A stretch of DNA of 64,000 nt from Acetobacter sp. 46_36 (GTDB taxonomy: Bacteria > Pseudomonadota > Alphaproteobacteria > RF32 > CAG-239): positions 541,831-605,830 of the forward strand of contig MNTT01000016.1 in assembly GCA_001917135.1 (NCBI GenBank). Reading direction: 5' to 3'. Under the pieces are notes generated by a model, which searched no databases, had not been told where the DNA came from, and worked only from the letters and a program-made list of their open reading frames with translations. Both the position numbers and the translations under genes were made by a program. Shown piece by piece: positions 41,955-51,025 of the stretch. The number at the start of each line of letters is the position of its first letter. Position 1 is the first letter of the stretch.

Positions 41955-42881
41955 TTAATTTTCGGGAGTTTTCCCGCTTATTTTCCCGTTTATTTCTGTT
42001 TTGTAAATCAAGAAAGCGATGCGGGCTATTATCTCTGCATTTTCTTTGTCGGATAAACGGGAATCGGCAACCATAACTGCCAGGTACCAGACATTATTGC
42101 CGCTTTTTATAATAGCGACGTCATTATCGGCAATTTTTTTACCATCAGTCAGACGGGATGATGATCCTGTTTTGTGAGCTACGGATACGAATGACGGCAG
42201 ATATTTTTTTATTTTGTCGGTTCCGGTAGAGGTCTTTTCCATTATCGCCAGCAACTCCTTATGCAGTTCCGGCGCAAAAAGTTTCCCGCCGTCAATCAGC
42301 TGCAACAAGCGGATAATTTCGGACAACGGCGCTTTATTGGCATATTGCAACCGTACATTTCGATTCATTTCCGTTTCGGTTACGAGAATTTCCGTCTGGC
42401 GGAGGCCTATTTTACGGCTATAGGCAGCAACTTTTTTCACACCGCCAAGCCACCTTATTAAAATATCGCAGGCATTATTGTCGCTTTCAGCCACCATATA
42501 GCGCAAAAGTTCACGAAGCGGCAACGACAAATCGCGTACACCGTATTTTTCACGAAGAGGGCTGTATAAATCTGGCTTAATTTCGGCAGAGAGAATCTGA
42601 ATCCGAGAATCCAGCGCAATATTTTCCCTATCTGCCCTATCTAAAACGGCTACGGCGACATGCAATTTGAAGACGCTTAACAGCGGATACTGACGGCTGC
42701 CGTTTTGCCGGTATTTCCCTGATGAAGCATAGGCCACGCCGACATCAGCTCCGGCGCCATCGGCAATTTTTTCCACAGCTGCCGGGATATTTCCGGATTG
42801 TTTTTCGACAATATCCGGTACCGCTGCCGTTAACAACGGAACACAAAATATCAATAAAAATATTATACTGCGGATTTTCAT
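41955..42881 (-). CDS. Class A beta-lactamase (A2/CfxA-like)
   Basis: A 308-aa exported protein with every class A landmark: the active serine in PLLSVFKLH (SxxK), AESDNNACD (SDN loop), the omega-loop element TETEMNRN (Glu166 region), and AHKTGSSSR (KTG). The longer SDN-region spacing and ETEM resemble subclass A2 enzymes (CfxA, CepA, PER types) common in Bacteroidales. It is likely to hydrolyse penicillins and perhaps cephalosporins; spectrum cannot be read here. AGGGA lies eight bases before the ATG at 42881, which starts a signal peptide; an ATG six codons earlier is less likely. Confidence 0.85.
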   Translation of the reverse strand: MKIRSIIFLLIFCVPLLTAAVPDIVEKQSGNIPAAVEKIADGAGADVGVAYASSGKYRQNGSRQYPLLSVFKLHVAVAVLDRADRENIALDSRIQILSAEIKPDLYSPLREKYGVRDLSLPLRELLRYMVAESDNNACDILIRWLGGVKKVAAYSRKIGLRQTEILVTETEMNRNVRLQYANKAPLSEIIRLLQLIDGGKLFAPELHKELLAIMEKTSTGTDKIKKYLPSFVSVAHKTGSSSRLTDGKKIADNDVAIIKSGNNVWYLAVMVADSRLSDKENAEIIARIAFLIYKTEINGKISGKTPEN

Positions 42882-42965
42882 TTCTTGTCCCTGCTCCATA
42901 TTCCTGTAAAAGCAAAACTTCTTATAAAAGAAAAACCGTTTTCCTTATCAGAAAATGGTTTTTAA

Positions 42966-43040
42966 TGGCTCCGACTGCTGGGCTCGAACCAGCGACCAAT
43001 CGGTTAACAGCCGATTGCTCTACCACTGAGCTAAGTCGGA
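42966..43040 (-). tRNA. tRNA-Asn (anticodon GTT)
   Basis: On the minus strand TCCGACT...AGTCGGA acceptor with discriminator G and an encoded CCA, D-arm AGCTCAGTGGTAGAGC, anticodon stem ATCGGCT-GTT-AACCGAT, T-arm GGTTCGAGC. GTT reads AAC. Confidence 0.95.
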
Positions 43041-43051
43041 ATAATACTTAC

Positions 43052-43126
43052 TGGAGGCCGGTACCGGAATTGAACCGATGTACAAGGATTTGCAGTCCTC
43101 TGCATGAGCCACTCTGCCAACCGGCC
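43052..43126 (-). tRNA. tRNA-Cys (anticodon GCA)
   Basis: On the minus strand GGCCGGT/ACCGGCC acceptor with discriminator T (U73, the Cys identity base) and an encoded CCA. The anticodon loop ACTGCAAAT has GCA, reading TGC. It is 11 bp from tRNA-Asn, likely one transcript. Confidence 0.95.
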
Positions 43127-43303
43127 AACTCAAAGTACCAACGTCAACGTGGTGATTTGTATATATACATAAAAAATTTTGAACGTCAACATATTTTTTT
43201 TTAAAATGTGAAAAATTTTTTATCTTGTGCATATCTGACATTTTCCTTATATTTAATACAAAGTTTTGCTAATAGTGCTGAGAAACAGAAAGGGAGGCGC
43301 ATT

Positions 43304-43732
43304 ATGAAAATCGCAACGGCTTCAGACCATGCCGGGCTGGAAATGAAAAATATCATCAACGACTTTATTGCCGAAAAAGGATATGAGGTTTTGGATTTGG
43401 GAACTTATGACTGCTCGTCTGTCGACTATCCGGCCTATGCAGACAAAATGGCTGCCAATATCCTGGCTCAAAAAGCCGATTTAGGCATTTTGGTCTGTGG
43501 TACGGGAATCGGCATTTCCATCCGGGCCAACAGGCACAAAGGCATCAGAGCGGCTTTACTTTATTCTGACGAGGTTGCCGAGATGGCAAAGAAACATAAT
43601 AACGCCAACGTCATTGTCTTTGGCGGCAGGACGATGACCCCGGAAGATGTCCGTAAACGGATTGAGATTTTTTTGAATACGGAATTTGAAGGCGGACGTC
43701 ATCAGAAAAGGCTTGATATGTTAGACTTATAA
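43304..43732 (+). CDS. rpiB: Ribose-5-phosphate isomerase B
   Basis: A 142-aa RpiB: ASDHAGLEMK at the N-terminus (Asp, His), VDYPAYADKMA, the active Cys in VCGTGIGISIRANR, and KKHNNANVIVFGGR. It interconverts ribose and ribulose 5-phosphates in the pentose phosphate pathway. GGGAGG sits before the ATG at 43304. It is upstream of glyA, a common alphaproteobacterial pair. Confidence 0.96.
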   Translation: MKIATASDHAGLEMKNIINDFIAEKGYEVLDLGTYDCSSVDYPAYADKMAANILAQKADLGILVCGTGIGISIRANRHKGIRAALLYSDEVAEMAKKHNNANVIVFGGRTMTPEDVRKRIEIFLNTEFEGGRHQKRLDMLDL

Positions 43733-43836
43733 CGGCAGGACTGCCGATGTATGCATCCGAGGCATAATTGTGCATATCGCTTAGCGGAATGATGCGACAA
43801 TGAAGCGCATAAACTGTGATTTATTACGGAGACAGA

Positions 43837-45093
43837 ATGTACAAAGAAACTTTGAAAAATTTTGACAGCGAAATTTTTAACGCTATCAATAAAGAACTGA
43901 AACGCCAACAGGACAATGTTGAACTAATCGCGTCGGAAAATATCGTATCCAAGGCAGTTCTTGAAGCGCAGGGTTCCGTCCTGACCAATAAATATGCAGA
44001 AGGGTACCCGGGGCGGCGTTATTACGGCGGCTGCGAATATGTTGATGAAATTGAACAGCTTGCCATTGACCGGTTAAAGCAGTTGTTCGGCGCACAGTAT
44101 GCCAATGTCCAGCCCCATTCGGGTTCACAGGCAAATATGGCTGTTTTCGGCGCTCTGCTTAAACCCGGCGACACGGTGTTGGGCATGAGCCTTGATGCCG
44201 GCGGACATCTTACTCACGGCGCTAAAGTTTCTTTTTCGGGAAAATGGTTTAATGCCATACAATACGGTGTTGAACGAGAATCCGGATTAATTGATTACGA
44301 GCAGGTCAAAAGCCTGGCCGTCCACCACAAACCGAAGCTTATCATTGCCGGATGTTCTTCATATCCGCGGCAGATTGACTTTGTCAAATTCAGAGCCATT
44401 GCCCATGAATGCGGAGCAATGCTGATGGTTGACATGGCGCATTTTGCCGGACTGGCGGCAAGCGGGCTCTATCCCAATCCGCTGACTTATGCCGATGTCG
44501 TTACCACAACGACTCACAAGACGCTGCGAGGTCCCCGCGGCGGCGCCATTCTGACCAACAATACCGATATTGCAAAAAGAATCAATTCTGCAATTTTTCC
44601 AGGTATGCAGGGCGGCCCTTTGGAACATATTATTGCAGCAAAAGCCGTTTGCTTTAAAGAGGCAATGAGCGAAGACTTTAAGCTTTACTCTGCACAGGTT
44701 ATAAAAAATGCAAAAGTTTTGGGTGATACCCTGCTTAAGCGCGGGTTAAAACTGGTTACGGGAGGAACAGACACGCATTTGCTTTTGGCCGACCTGACGC
44801 CTAAAGGAATTAACGGCAAAGAATTAACCGAAGCGCTGGAACGTGTTAACATTACGGCCAACAAAAATGCCATTCCGTTTGACCCGCTGCCGCCAACGGT
44901 TACGTCCGGCATCAGGCTCGGCACGCCGGCCGGAACGACGCGGGGATTTAAGGAAGCGGAATTTGAACTTATCGGCAATGCAATCGCCGATATTGTCGAT
45001 GCCCTGCATACGGACAAAGAAACGGAAATTATGTCCGGCGTTAAAAAACGTATTGCGGCTTTGACTGCAGCTTTTCCTATTTATGAGGCATAG
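43837..45093 (+). CDS. glyA: Serine hydroxymethyltransferase
   Basis: A 418-aa PLP enzyme that converts serine and tetrahydrofolate to glycine and methylene-tetrahydrofolate. ELIASENIVSKAVLEAQGS, TNKYAEGYPGRRYYGGCEYVD, the PLP lysine in TTTTHKTLRGPRGG and SGIRLGTPAGTTRG are all intact. CGGAGACAGA precedes the ATG at 43837, preferred over an upstream in-frame ATG. It follows rpiB by 104 bp; nrdR, often next, is absent. Confidence 0.97.
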   Translation: MYKETLKNFDSEIFNAINKELKRQQDNVELIASENIVSKAVLEAQGSVLTNKYAEGYPGRRYYGGCEYVDEIEQLAIDRLKQLFGAQYANVQPHSGSQANMAVFGALLKPGDTVLGMSLDAGGHLTHGAKVSFSGKWFNAIQYGVERESGLIDYEQVKSLAVHHKPKLIIAGCSSYPRQIDFVKFRAIAHECGAMLMVDMAHFAGLAASGLYPNPLTYADVVTTTTHKTLRGPRGGAILTNNTDIAKRINSAIFPGMQGGPLEHIIAAKAVCFKEAMSEDFKLYSAQVIKNAKVLGDTLLKRGLKLVTGGTDTHLLLADLTPKGINGKELTEALERVNITANKNAIPFDPLPPTVTSGIRLGTPAGTTRGFKEAEFELIGNAIADIVDALHTDKETEIMSGVKKRIAALTAAFPIYEA

Positions 45094-45175
45094 TCCGACA
45101 CCGCTAACCATGTCTATATTATCAAATGCCGAGGTTGCAAACGCAGAAATTGCAAACGTCGGGAGTTGTTTCTGA

Positions 45176-45976
45176 TTACGGGAAAAATTTCAGGCGTTTT
45201 GCAGCCATGGCGCGAAGCCGCTTTTTATCTTCTTTGCCAACTCGGTACGAATCGCATATTTTGCTTATACTTTTACGGAAAACGAATTTATCCGGTACTG
45301 CTGTTTGTAAAAAATCTTCAACTTCATGAGGAAATTTTACATAAGCTACGGAAAGAAACCATGCTGCCGCCATTTTATCATAAAACCCGACAAATACCTG
45401 CGAAGAAACAGCGGACAGCAGCTCCGGCAAATATTCGGGGGTGAGGAAATACATCAGCGCCAAAACATAAAAGAAGCGTATCTCATATTCTCGTGCACTA
45501 TGCAGATATGTTTTGAACTCCTGATAAAACGGAGCGGGATTTTTACCGACTTCCTTTAGGTCCCCGCAGAAAATATCGCATACAGCCCAATTATTTATGC
45601 AGGGAACAAAATTTTTAATCATAGCGATTTTGTCGGGTTCGGGGATTTTTATCCCGGCTGTTAAGAGGGCGTAAAACATAAACTCTTCATGATAAAACAG
45701 ACTCGAACGGGAAAGCGCCAGATATTCTCCGGCTTTTCCCTCCTTGATCCATGATTTGGCCAATTGACGCAAGCGCGGAATACGGACGCCGAGCAGCGGC
45801 GTTTCCGGAGGCAGAAGTTTCCCTGAAAAGATACGATACGGCTCGTCCGCTTCCTGCCGCAGCAGCTGCAGAGCTTCAACACGCAGCAACTGCTCTTGTT
45901 CTGTCCGGCCGGAGGCGGAAGAATGAGGCGAGTGAGGATTAGACATGTGAGAGCGGGATGAGTTTTCAGTAAGCAT
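45176..45976 (-). CDS. DNA alkylation repair protein (AlkD-like)
   Basis: A 266-aa protein built of HEAT-like helices matching the AlkD DNA glycosylase family: LLGVRIPRLRQLAKSWI, YHEEFMFYALL, INNWAVCDIFCGDLK (the Trp/Asp site region), REYEIRFFYVLALMYFL and VFRKSISKICDSYRV. It removes alkylated bases without flipping them out. The start is uncertain: an ATG at 45976 overlaps the nagB stop by 11 bp and would be coupled; an ATG at 45946 is an alternative. It follows nagB on the same strand. Confidence 0.8.
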   Translation of the reverse strand: MLTENSSRSHMSNPHSPHSSASGRTEQEQLLRVEALQLLRQEADEPYRIFSGKLLPPETPLLGVRIPRLRQLAKSWIKEGKAGEYLALSRSSLFYHEEFMFYALLTAGIKIPEPDKIAMIKNFVPCINNWAVCDIFCGDLKEVGKNPAPFYQEFKTYLHSAREYEIRFFYVLALMYFLTPEYLPELLSAVSSQVFVGFYDKMAAAWFLSVAYVKFPHEVEDFLQTAVPDKFVFRKSISKICDSYRVGKEDKKRLRAMAAKRLKFFP

Positions 45977-46757
45977 TGCGTTCAATATCTTTTAGATAAG
46001 AAACTGTTTCCTGCTCCAGCTTGGAGGCAGCATCCTCATCGCAGACATAAATCCCATGGCGGTGCATCTGCAGAGCGCTGACAGCCCAGCGGTGATTGAC
46101 GCTGCCTTCTATCGCCGCTCTGGTCGCTTCGGCTTTGGCGGCACCGGTCGCCAGCAGCATAACTTCACGGGCATCCATAATCGTACCTGTTCCAACCGTC
46201 AAAACCGTATGCGGCACCTTGCTGATATCTCCCCCAAACAATTTGGCTTTAATTTTCATCGTTTCGGTTGTCAGGGTTTTGACGCGCGTATGGGAATCAA
46301 GAGAAGAAAACGGTTCATTAAAAGCAATATGGCCATCGGCACCAACCCCGCCGACAAACAAGTCTATGCCGCCTTTCTGACGGATTGCCAGTTCAAAATT
46401 GGAGCACTCTTTTTCATAGTTTTTGGTTCTGCCGTCAAGAATATAAATATTGGCGGCTTTGGTATCTACGTGCTTCAGAAGATATTCGTCCATATAGCTC
46501 TGACAACTCTGAGGCGCATTTTTCTCAAGTCCGATAAATTCATTCATGCAAAAAATAACCACATTGGCAAATGACAATTTTCCGGCACGGTTTAATTCTA
46601 CCAGCTTTTTATACATTCCCTTTGGAGTGTCCCCCATCGGCAACCCTAAAACAAAAGGTTTGACCGGCGTAGGACGGGCACGGTTTATCCTGTATGCAAT
46701 GTAGGTTGCCGCCCAATCGGTTACTTGTTCATAATCCGGTTTTATAATTACCCGCAT
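45966..46757 (-). CDS. nagB: Glucosamine-6-phosphate deaminase family protein
   Basis: A 263-aa NagB protein. Motifs are VLGLPMGDTPKGMYKKL near the N-terminus, GVGADGHIAFNEPFSS (D141, H143 and E148 equivalents) and TVGTGTIMDAREVMLLATG. The position of E. coli Asp72, the proton-transfer residue in NMDEY, is Asn72 here (codon AAT at 46542-46544, CMNEFIGL), so activity may be lowered or changed. AAGGAG precedes the ATG at 46757. It is downstream of two GT-C glycosyltransferase genes and overlaps the alkD-like gene. Confidence 0.85.
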   Translation of the reverse strand: MRVIIKPDYEQVTDWAATYIAYRINRARPTPVKPFVLGLPMGDTPKGMYKKLVELNRAGKLSFANVVIFCMNEFIGLEKNAPQSCQSYMDEYLLKHVDTKAANIYILDGRTKNYEKECSNFELAIRQKGGIDLFVGGVGADGHIAFNEPFSSLDSHTRVKTLTTETMKIKAKLFGGDISKVPHTVLTVGTGTIMDAREVMLLATGAAKAEATRAAIEGSVNHRWAVSALQMHRHGIYVCDEDAASKLEQETVSYLKDIERNAY

Positions 46758-46827
46758 GGTTCGTCTCCTTTTTGCAGAGGTTAGTTCTTTATGCTGATAA
46801 TATACAAAACGATTAGTAAACTTTTTG

Positions 46828-48327
46828 CTAATTCCAATCCTGATATTCATAGCTTTTCGTCCGCGGATTATAGCGGCATCGGTAGCTTTGATATTCCGGT
46901 TTCAGGATATACAAATCGTCGCGATTCAGCGGAATGTACATTTCGTTCAGCAGGTGCGAACTTATCCAGTGTATCGGATACTTTCCTATATCGCCGCGGT
47001 ATTCGCGGTATGTGTCATAGTAATTTTTGCCGTAAATAATTTTCGGGCGGTATTTGCGGATAAGGCTTTCCAAATCCGCCGTCGGGCGGATGCCTATGGT
47101 GGCGGCGATAACATCTATCTGCCCTTTCAGATTCCAAATAAAATCAATATCTTTATTAAACAGATTGTAGCCGATGCGATATCCGTTTACGACATAATCG
47201 CAGGGATTTACCAACCGCAGGACAAATCCCGACGCACCATATTTGTAATCGTCGCCCACGGTTATCCGCCGACTGTATATATCGGCATAAATTCCCCCGA
47301 GTATGACAAAATAACCTGCAAACACCAACGCCAGCCACTGCCTTTTCCTTATCATTTCCGAAGCAGCCACGCCGGCCATCGTTGACGCTACGGCATGAAG
47401 AAAGGCAAAATAATAAACAAAGGGTGTGAAATAATAAAAACGAATGATGTATTCAAACGCGAAAACCGCACCGATGATTTTTACATACAGGTTTCCGCTC
47501 CAAACGCAGCGTGCCAGAGCGTAAAAGGCCAACAGGAGCGGAACAGTCATCTCAAAGCTCGGATGAATAAAACGCCTAGTATAAAAGACATCGGGTATAT
47601 GCGAATTCAGCTCAAAATTGGCTTTGAAATACATTGCCAAAACATCTTCATAGTACAAAAATGCAAGAAAAGCTGCATATAAAAGCACAGGCAATGCCGC
47701 CGCAACCAGACAGTCTTTCCAGACAGCACGCCCCGTGTACAACAGCCATAAAATAACCGCCCCCATGCCTATTAAAATCAATGCGGCTTTCTGTGTAAAC
47801 ATAAAGGCGGCGAAAAACAGCAAAAAGGACAGAACAAGCGCACTGACGTTACGAGACTTCAGATAACGGAAAAGATAGTAAATTCCGGCAACCAATGCCA
47901 GTGCCATAAAATTATCAGGCTTAAAATCCTTATTATATAAACTTTCCTGCGGCAAGGCACAAAAAGCCGTGGCTACCAGCCCGCCAAAACGACCGGACAG
48001 GAAATCCCGGTGCAGGCGGTAAATATAAAACAGCATCAGCAAAAAAGCCGTTACCGTCAGCATATTGACGGCATCAACCGCACGCAGACTATATTCGTAG
48101 AAACCGACCAGCGGCGCACCGACATACCATAAAAGAGGATTGTGGTGCTGGAAAAAATCCTTATACGGAATTTTACCTGACCAAACCAACCATGAGGAAT
48201 GTACGTGCTCCAATGTATCGCCGTCACCCGATCCGCTGTATATGACAACCCAGTACAGCAAACCGGCACAAAAAAGCAGATAAATTCCGATAATAAGCGC
48301 CGCTGTCTTTTTCAGCCCCCAAGTCAT
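46828..48327 (-). CDS. GT-C membrane glycosyltransferase, tandem copy B
   Basis: A 499-aa polytopic protein with about ten membrane helices. The first periplasmic loop has GDTLEHVHSSWLVWSGKIPYKDFFQHHNPLLWY, given here in parts: the GD and EH pair and DFFQHHNPLLWY are shared with the next gene. That loop is typical of GT39/GT83-like transferases that use polyprenyl-phosphate sugars. The C-terminal soluble part ends in RCRYNPRTKSYEYQ. It overlaps copy A by four bases (ATGA). The acceptor could be lipid A, protein or polysaccharide. Confidence 0.65.
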   Translation of the reverse strand: MTWGLKKTAALIIGIYLLFCAGLLYWVVIYSGSGDGDTLEHVHSSWLVWSGKIPYKDFFQHHNPLLWYVGAPLVGFYEYSLRAVDAVNMLTVTAFLLMLFYIYRLHRDFLSGRFGGLVATAFCALPQESLYNKDFKPDNFMALALVAGIYYLFRYLKSRNVSALVLSFLLFFAAFMFTQKAALILIGMGAVILWLLYTGRAVWKDCLVAAALPVLLYAAFLAFLYYEDVLAMYFKANFELNSHIPDVFYTRRFIHPSFEMTVPLLLAFYALARCVWSGNLYVKIIGAVFAFEYIIRFYYFTPFVYYFAFLHAVASTMAGVAASEMIRKRQWLALVFAGYFVILGGIYADIYSRRITVGDDYKYGASGFVLRLVNPCDYVVNGYRIGYNLFNKDIDFIWNLKGQIDVIAATIGIRPTADLESLIRKYRPKIIYGKNYYDTYREYRGDIGKYPIHWISSHLLNEMYIPLNRDDLYILKPEYQSYRCRYNPRTKSYEYQDWN

Positions 48328-49877
48328 CTGCCGACTGTCTCCTCTTTATTATAATTCTCTTTGTAGTAATAATCCCAGCTTCCGGTTTCCACGTTATAAC
48401 GGCAGCGGCGCTGTGCCTGATATTCCGGCTTTAAGATAAAAATATCGACAAAGGCCGACTGATTGTAATATTTATCCCGCAATTTCTTGTCTATCCAGTG
48501 AACCGGAACGTCTATATGCTTTTTGCGGAGGCGTTCATTCCAATACGGCCCGGTATAAATAATGCGCGGCAGATATTTCTGTACGGCGCCATTTAAATCC
48601 GGCAGCGGTGCCAGCCCGATTTTACTGCCGATAACATCCAACTGCCCGTTTAAATTCCAATAATACGTTACATCTTTGGAAAAAATACCGTAAGTCAACC
48701 CGTAGCCATTGATAACAACGTCGCAGCGGTTAGTCTGTTCAAGCACATATTTTGGTGTTACATAACGGTGGTAATACGGTTTCAGCCTGTTTTCCAGACA
48801 ATAGTTTCTAAAGACCAAACAGCCGGACAGCGACAATACTGCAAAAACATACGCTGCAATCCGCCATTTTTTTATTATTTCCCACGCAAATGTACCGGCA
48901 AGCATCCCGTTGAATATTTGCAGCTGATAATAGTAGTGCCTGTCCAGCGAAAAATAGAAAAAGCGTTGCAAAGCTTCGAAAACCCACAGCAGACAAATTA
49001 TCCGCGCGTATATGTTTCCCCGATACAATGAGTAAATGCAACCGCATAAAGCCAAGGCACTGACAACATAAAATTCCGGCTTGGTTTTCTCGACCAACCC
49101 GCCGTAAACATCGGGAATATGCAAATTAAAAATGTAATTGGCCAGCCAATAGCGCCCGACCATATCGTGCGCAAGAAGCCATGCCAGAAACACTATCCCG
49201 CCGATGCACGGCAGAATCAGTGCTTTCAAAAAATCCCGAACAGAAATTCTGCCGACATACAACTGATAAAAAAACACTGCAGCAAAAAAGGCCAGCAGAA
49301 AAATGACTTTCTGCATAAACAGGAAAGCGGTAAACATCGCCATAAAGGACAGCACCAAATCCCTAAGCTGCCGACGTTCCAAATAGGCAAAAAACCAATA
49401 CAGCCCCAACATAAACATCAGGACCATGTAGTTGTCGGGACGGAAATCCTGCCCGCTGAAAATGACGTATGACGGAAATACAGATGCGATACATAGCACC
49501 CCGGCGTACCAGTTTCCTGCCATAAAACGTTTTACTATCAATGCCGCAACATACAGGCTCGCAAACATAACGACGGTCGATATTATACGGACGACATCGA
49601 ACAGAACCAAATCATAGGCAAAGTATCCGGCTAAAGGTGAAAACAAATACCATAACAGCGGATTGTGATGCTGAAAAAAATCAATATAGGGAATTTTTCC
49701 TTCATGCACCAGCCAGGCGGAATGCAGATGTTCAATATCGTCGCCGGTCTGCGGCTGATGATTATAAAGAAGCCAGAAAGCAAGCCATACGCCGACAATA
49801 ACCTGAATTACAAAATAGACTAAGGGCAGCCAGCCATATACAGGCTTCAGCGCCGTTTTTCCTGCCGGTTCAGACAT
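48324..49877 (-). CDS. GT-C membrane glycosyltransferase, tandem copy A
   Basis: A 517-aa paralogue of the product of 46828-48327, sharing GDDIEHLHSAWLVHEGKIPY, DFFQHHNPLLWYL, RPDNYMVLM (RPDNFMAL in copy B as KPDNFMAL), the C-terminal ILKPEYQ and RCRYN. The pair arose by duplication and is translated in tandem. GGTGGAGAGG precedes the ATG at 49877; a TTG 24 bases upstream is less likely. It is first gene of a likely four-gene run to nagB and the alkD-like gene. Confidence 0.65.
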   Translation of the reverse strand: MSEPAGKTALKPVYGWLPLVYFVIQVIVGVWLAFWLLYNHQPQTGDDIEHLHSAWLVHEGKIPYIDFFQHHNPLLWYLFSPLAGYFAYDLVLFDVVRIISTVVMFASLYVAALIVKRFMAGNWYAGVLCIASVFPSYVIFSGQDFRPDNYMVLMFMLGLYWFFAYLERRQLRDLVLSFMAMFTAFLFMQKVIFLLAFFAAVFFYQLYVGRISVRDFLKALILPCIGGIVFLAWLLAHDMVGRYWLANYIFNLHIPDVYGGLVEKTKPEFYVVSALALCGCIYSLYRGNIYARIICLLWVFEALQRFFYFSLDRHYYYQLQIFNGMLAGTFAWEIIKKWRIAAYVFAVLSLSGCLVFRNYCLENRLKPYYHRYVTPKYVLEQTNRCDVVINGYGLTYGIFSKDVTYYWNLNGQLDVIGSKIGLAPLPDLNGAVQKYLPRIIYTGPYWNERLRKKHIDVPVHWIDKKLRDKYYNQSAFVDIFILKPEYQAQRRCRYNVETGSWDYYYKENYNKEETVGR

Positions 49878-50012
49878 TTCCTCTCCACCTTTCGTACGCA
49901 ACGGTTATTTTGAAGAAACAAGAGTACGGTTTGAAACAACATTTCCGACTGTTCGCCGGCAATATACCGCATTCGGGCTATTGTATTTCCTGCCGAATGT
50001 ATTGCCTGCCAA

Positions 50013-50040
50013 AGTTTCTGCCGGCATCCGGCAAGAAACT
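50013..50040 (-). terminator. Hairpin after TPR gene
   Basis: AGTTTCT-GCCGG-CAT-CCGGC-A-AGAAACT, a 12-bp stem with one bulged A, just past the stop of the TPR gene. The T run is weak on the minus strand. Confidence 0.6.
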
Positions 50041-50044
50041 ACGG

Positions 50045-51025
50045 TTAAGCCTCTTCCGAAGCAGGAGCAGACGACGCATTACCAGCCGGGGCGTTTTCCT
50101 GCGGAATAACATCCGGCAACATGCCGATAGCCTTTTTGCGTTTCAGCTTGTTTACAAATTTTATAGACCGTTGAGCGTCCCATTTTTTCTTGCCTTCTTC
50201 CCGCTGGAAGATGTGTTTGTAAATTTCTATCGCCTGGTCAAATTCGGAAAGCTTTGTCAGACAGGAAGCCAAACCGTCATAAAGCTTATGATGATAACGC
50301 CCGTCGACCAAATTCTTGGCTTTATTGTAGCATTTCAGAGCATCTTTGAACTTAAACATTTTCTGATATACGAAACCAATGCTTATCCACGCCTGAATTT
50401 CAGTACTGTCAATATTCAGGATTTTGGTAAAGCACTTCAAGGCCGAATCGTTATCCCCCATCAGCTGATAGGTAACGCCGATACCATTCCAGGCTTTAAC
50501 ATTGGATTTATCAAGAGCCAGAACCTTTTTAAAATACCCGATTGCCCGTTCATACTGCTTCAGTTTTTGCAACGTAACGGCAATACTCAGCAATGTCTGG
50601 GGGTGTTTGGGGTCAACCTGATAGGCCTGTTGTAAAACATCAAGAGCTTCTTTGAACAAAAACATATGCTGCAAAGCAATCGCCTTGCCGTTCAAAGCCT
50701 CAAGAGAAGTCGGGTCATTGGCAAAAGCCTGTTCAAAGCAGGCAATCGCCTCTTTGTACAGTCCGCGCATGCTAAGCGTAACACCTTTATTATTCAGCAC
50801 CTCAACCGATTTCGGGTTAATTGCCAAAGCTTTATCAAAACATTCGACAGCTTCCGTATATTTGCTCATCTTCTGAAAAGCAAACCCTTTGGAATTTATA
50901 GCTTTCCATGAATCGGGCTGCTGGGCCAAAAACTCATCAAACTGAGCTATTGCCTCCCTGCACATCCCTGAATCCAAAAGTTCCTGCCCCCTTTTATAGG
51001 CATTATTATCACTTAACTTAACCAT
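50045..51025 (-). CDS. TPR-repeat protein
   Basis: A 326-aa protein of about seven to eight tetratricopeptide repeats (34-residue units such as AYKRGQELLDSGMCREAIAQFDEFLAQQPD, with W/Y-x2-LG-Y-A-F-P type positions as AINSKGFAFQKMSKYTEAVECFDKALAINP; given in family terms only), then a basic segment and an Ala/Ser/Glu tail. No signal peptide. TPR proteins scaffold complexes; no partner is evident. It is divergent from the tandem repeat-protein family that starts at 51363, sharing the 51026-51362 control region. Confidence 0.85.
   Translation of the reverse strand: MVKLSDNNAYKRGQELLDSGMCREAIAQFDEFLAQQPDSWKAINSKGFAFQKMSKYTEAVECFDKALAINPKSVEVLNNKGVTLSMRGLYKEAIACFEQAFANDPTSLEALNGKAIALQHMFLFKEALDVLQQAYQVDPKHPQTLLSIAVTLQKLKQYERAIGYFKKVLALDKSNVKAWNGIGVTYQLMGDNDSALKCFTKILNIDSTEIQAWISIGFVYQKMFKFKDALKCYNKAKNLVDGRYHHKLYDGLASCLTKLSEFDQAIEIYKHIFQREEGKKKWDAQRSIKFVNKLKRKKAIGMLPDVIPQENAPAGNASSAPASEEA

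Noticed and set aside
39665..46757. Mobile element carrying the beta-lactamase
   Set aside because: No transposase, integrase, terminal inverted repeat or duplicated tRNA end was seen, though tRNA-Asn and tRNA-Cys lie close by.
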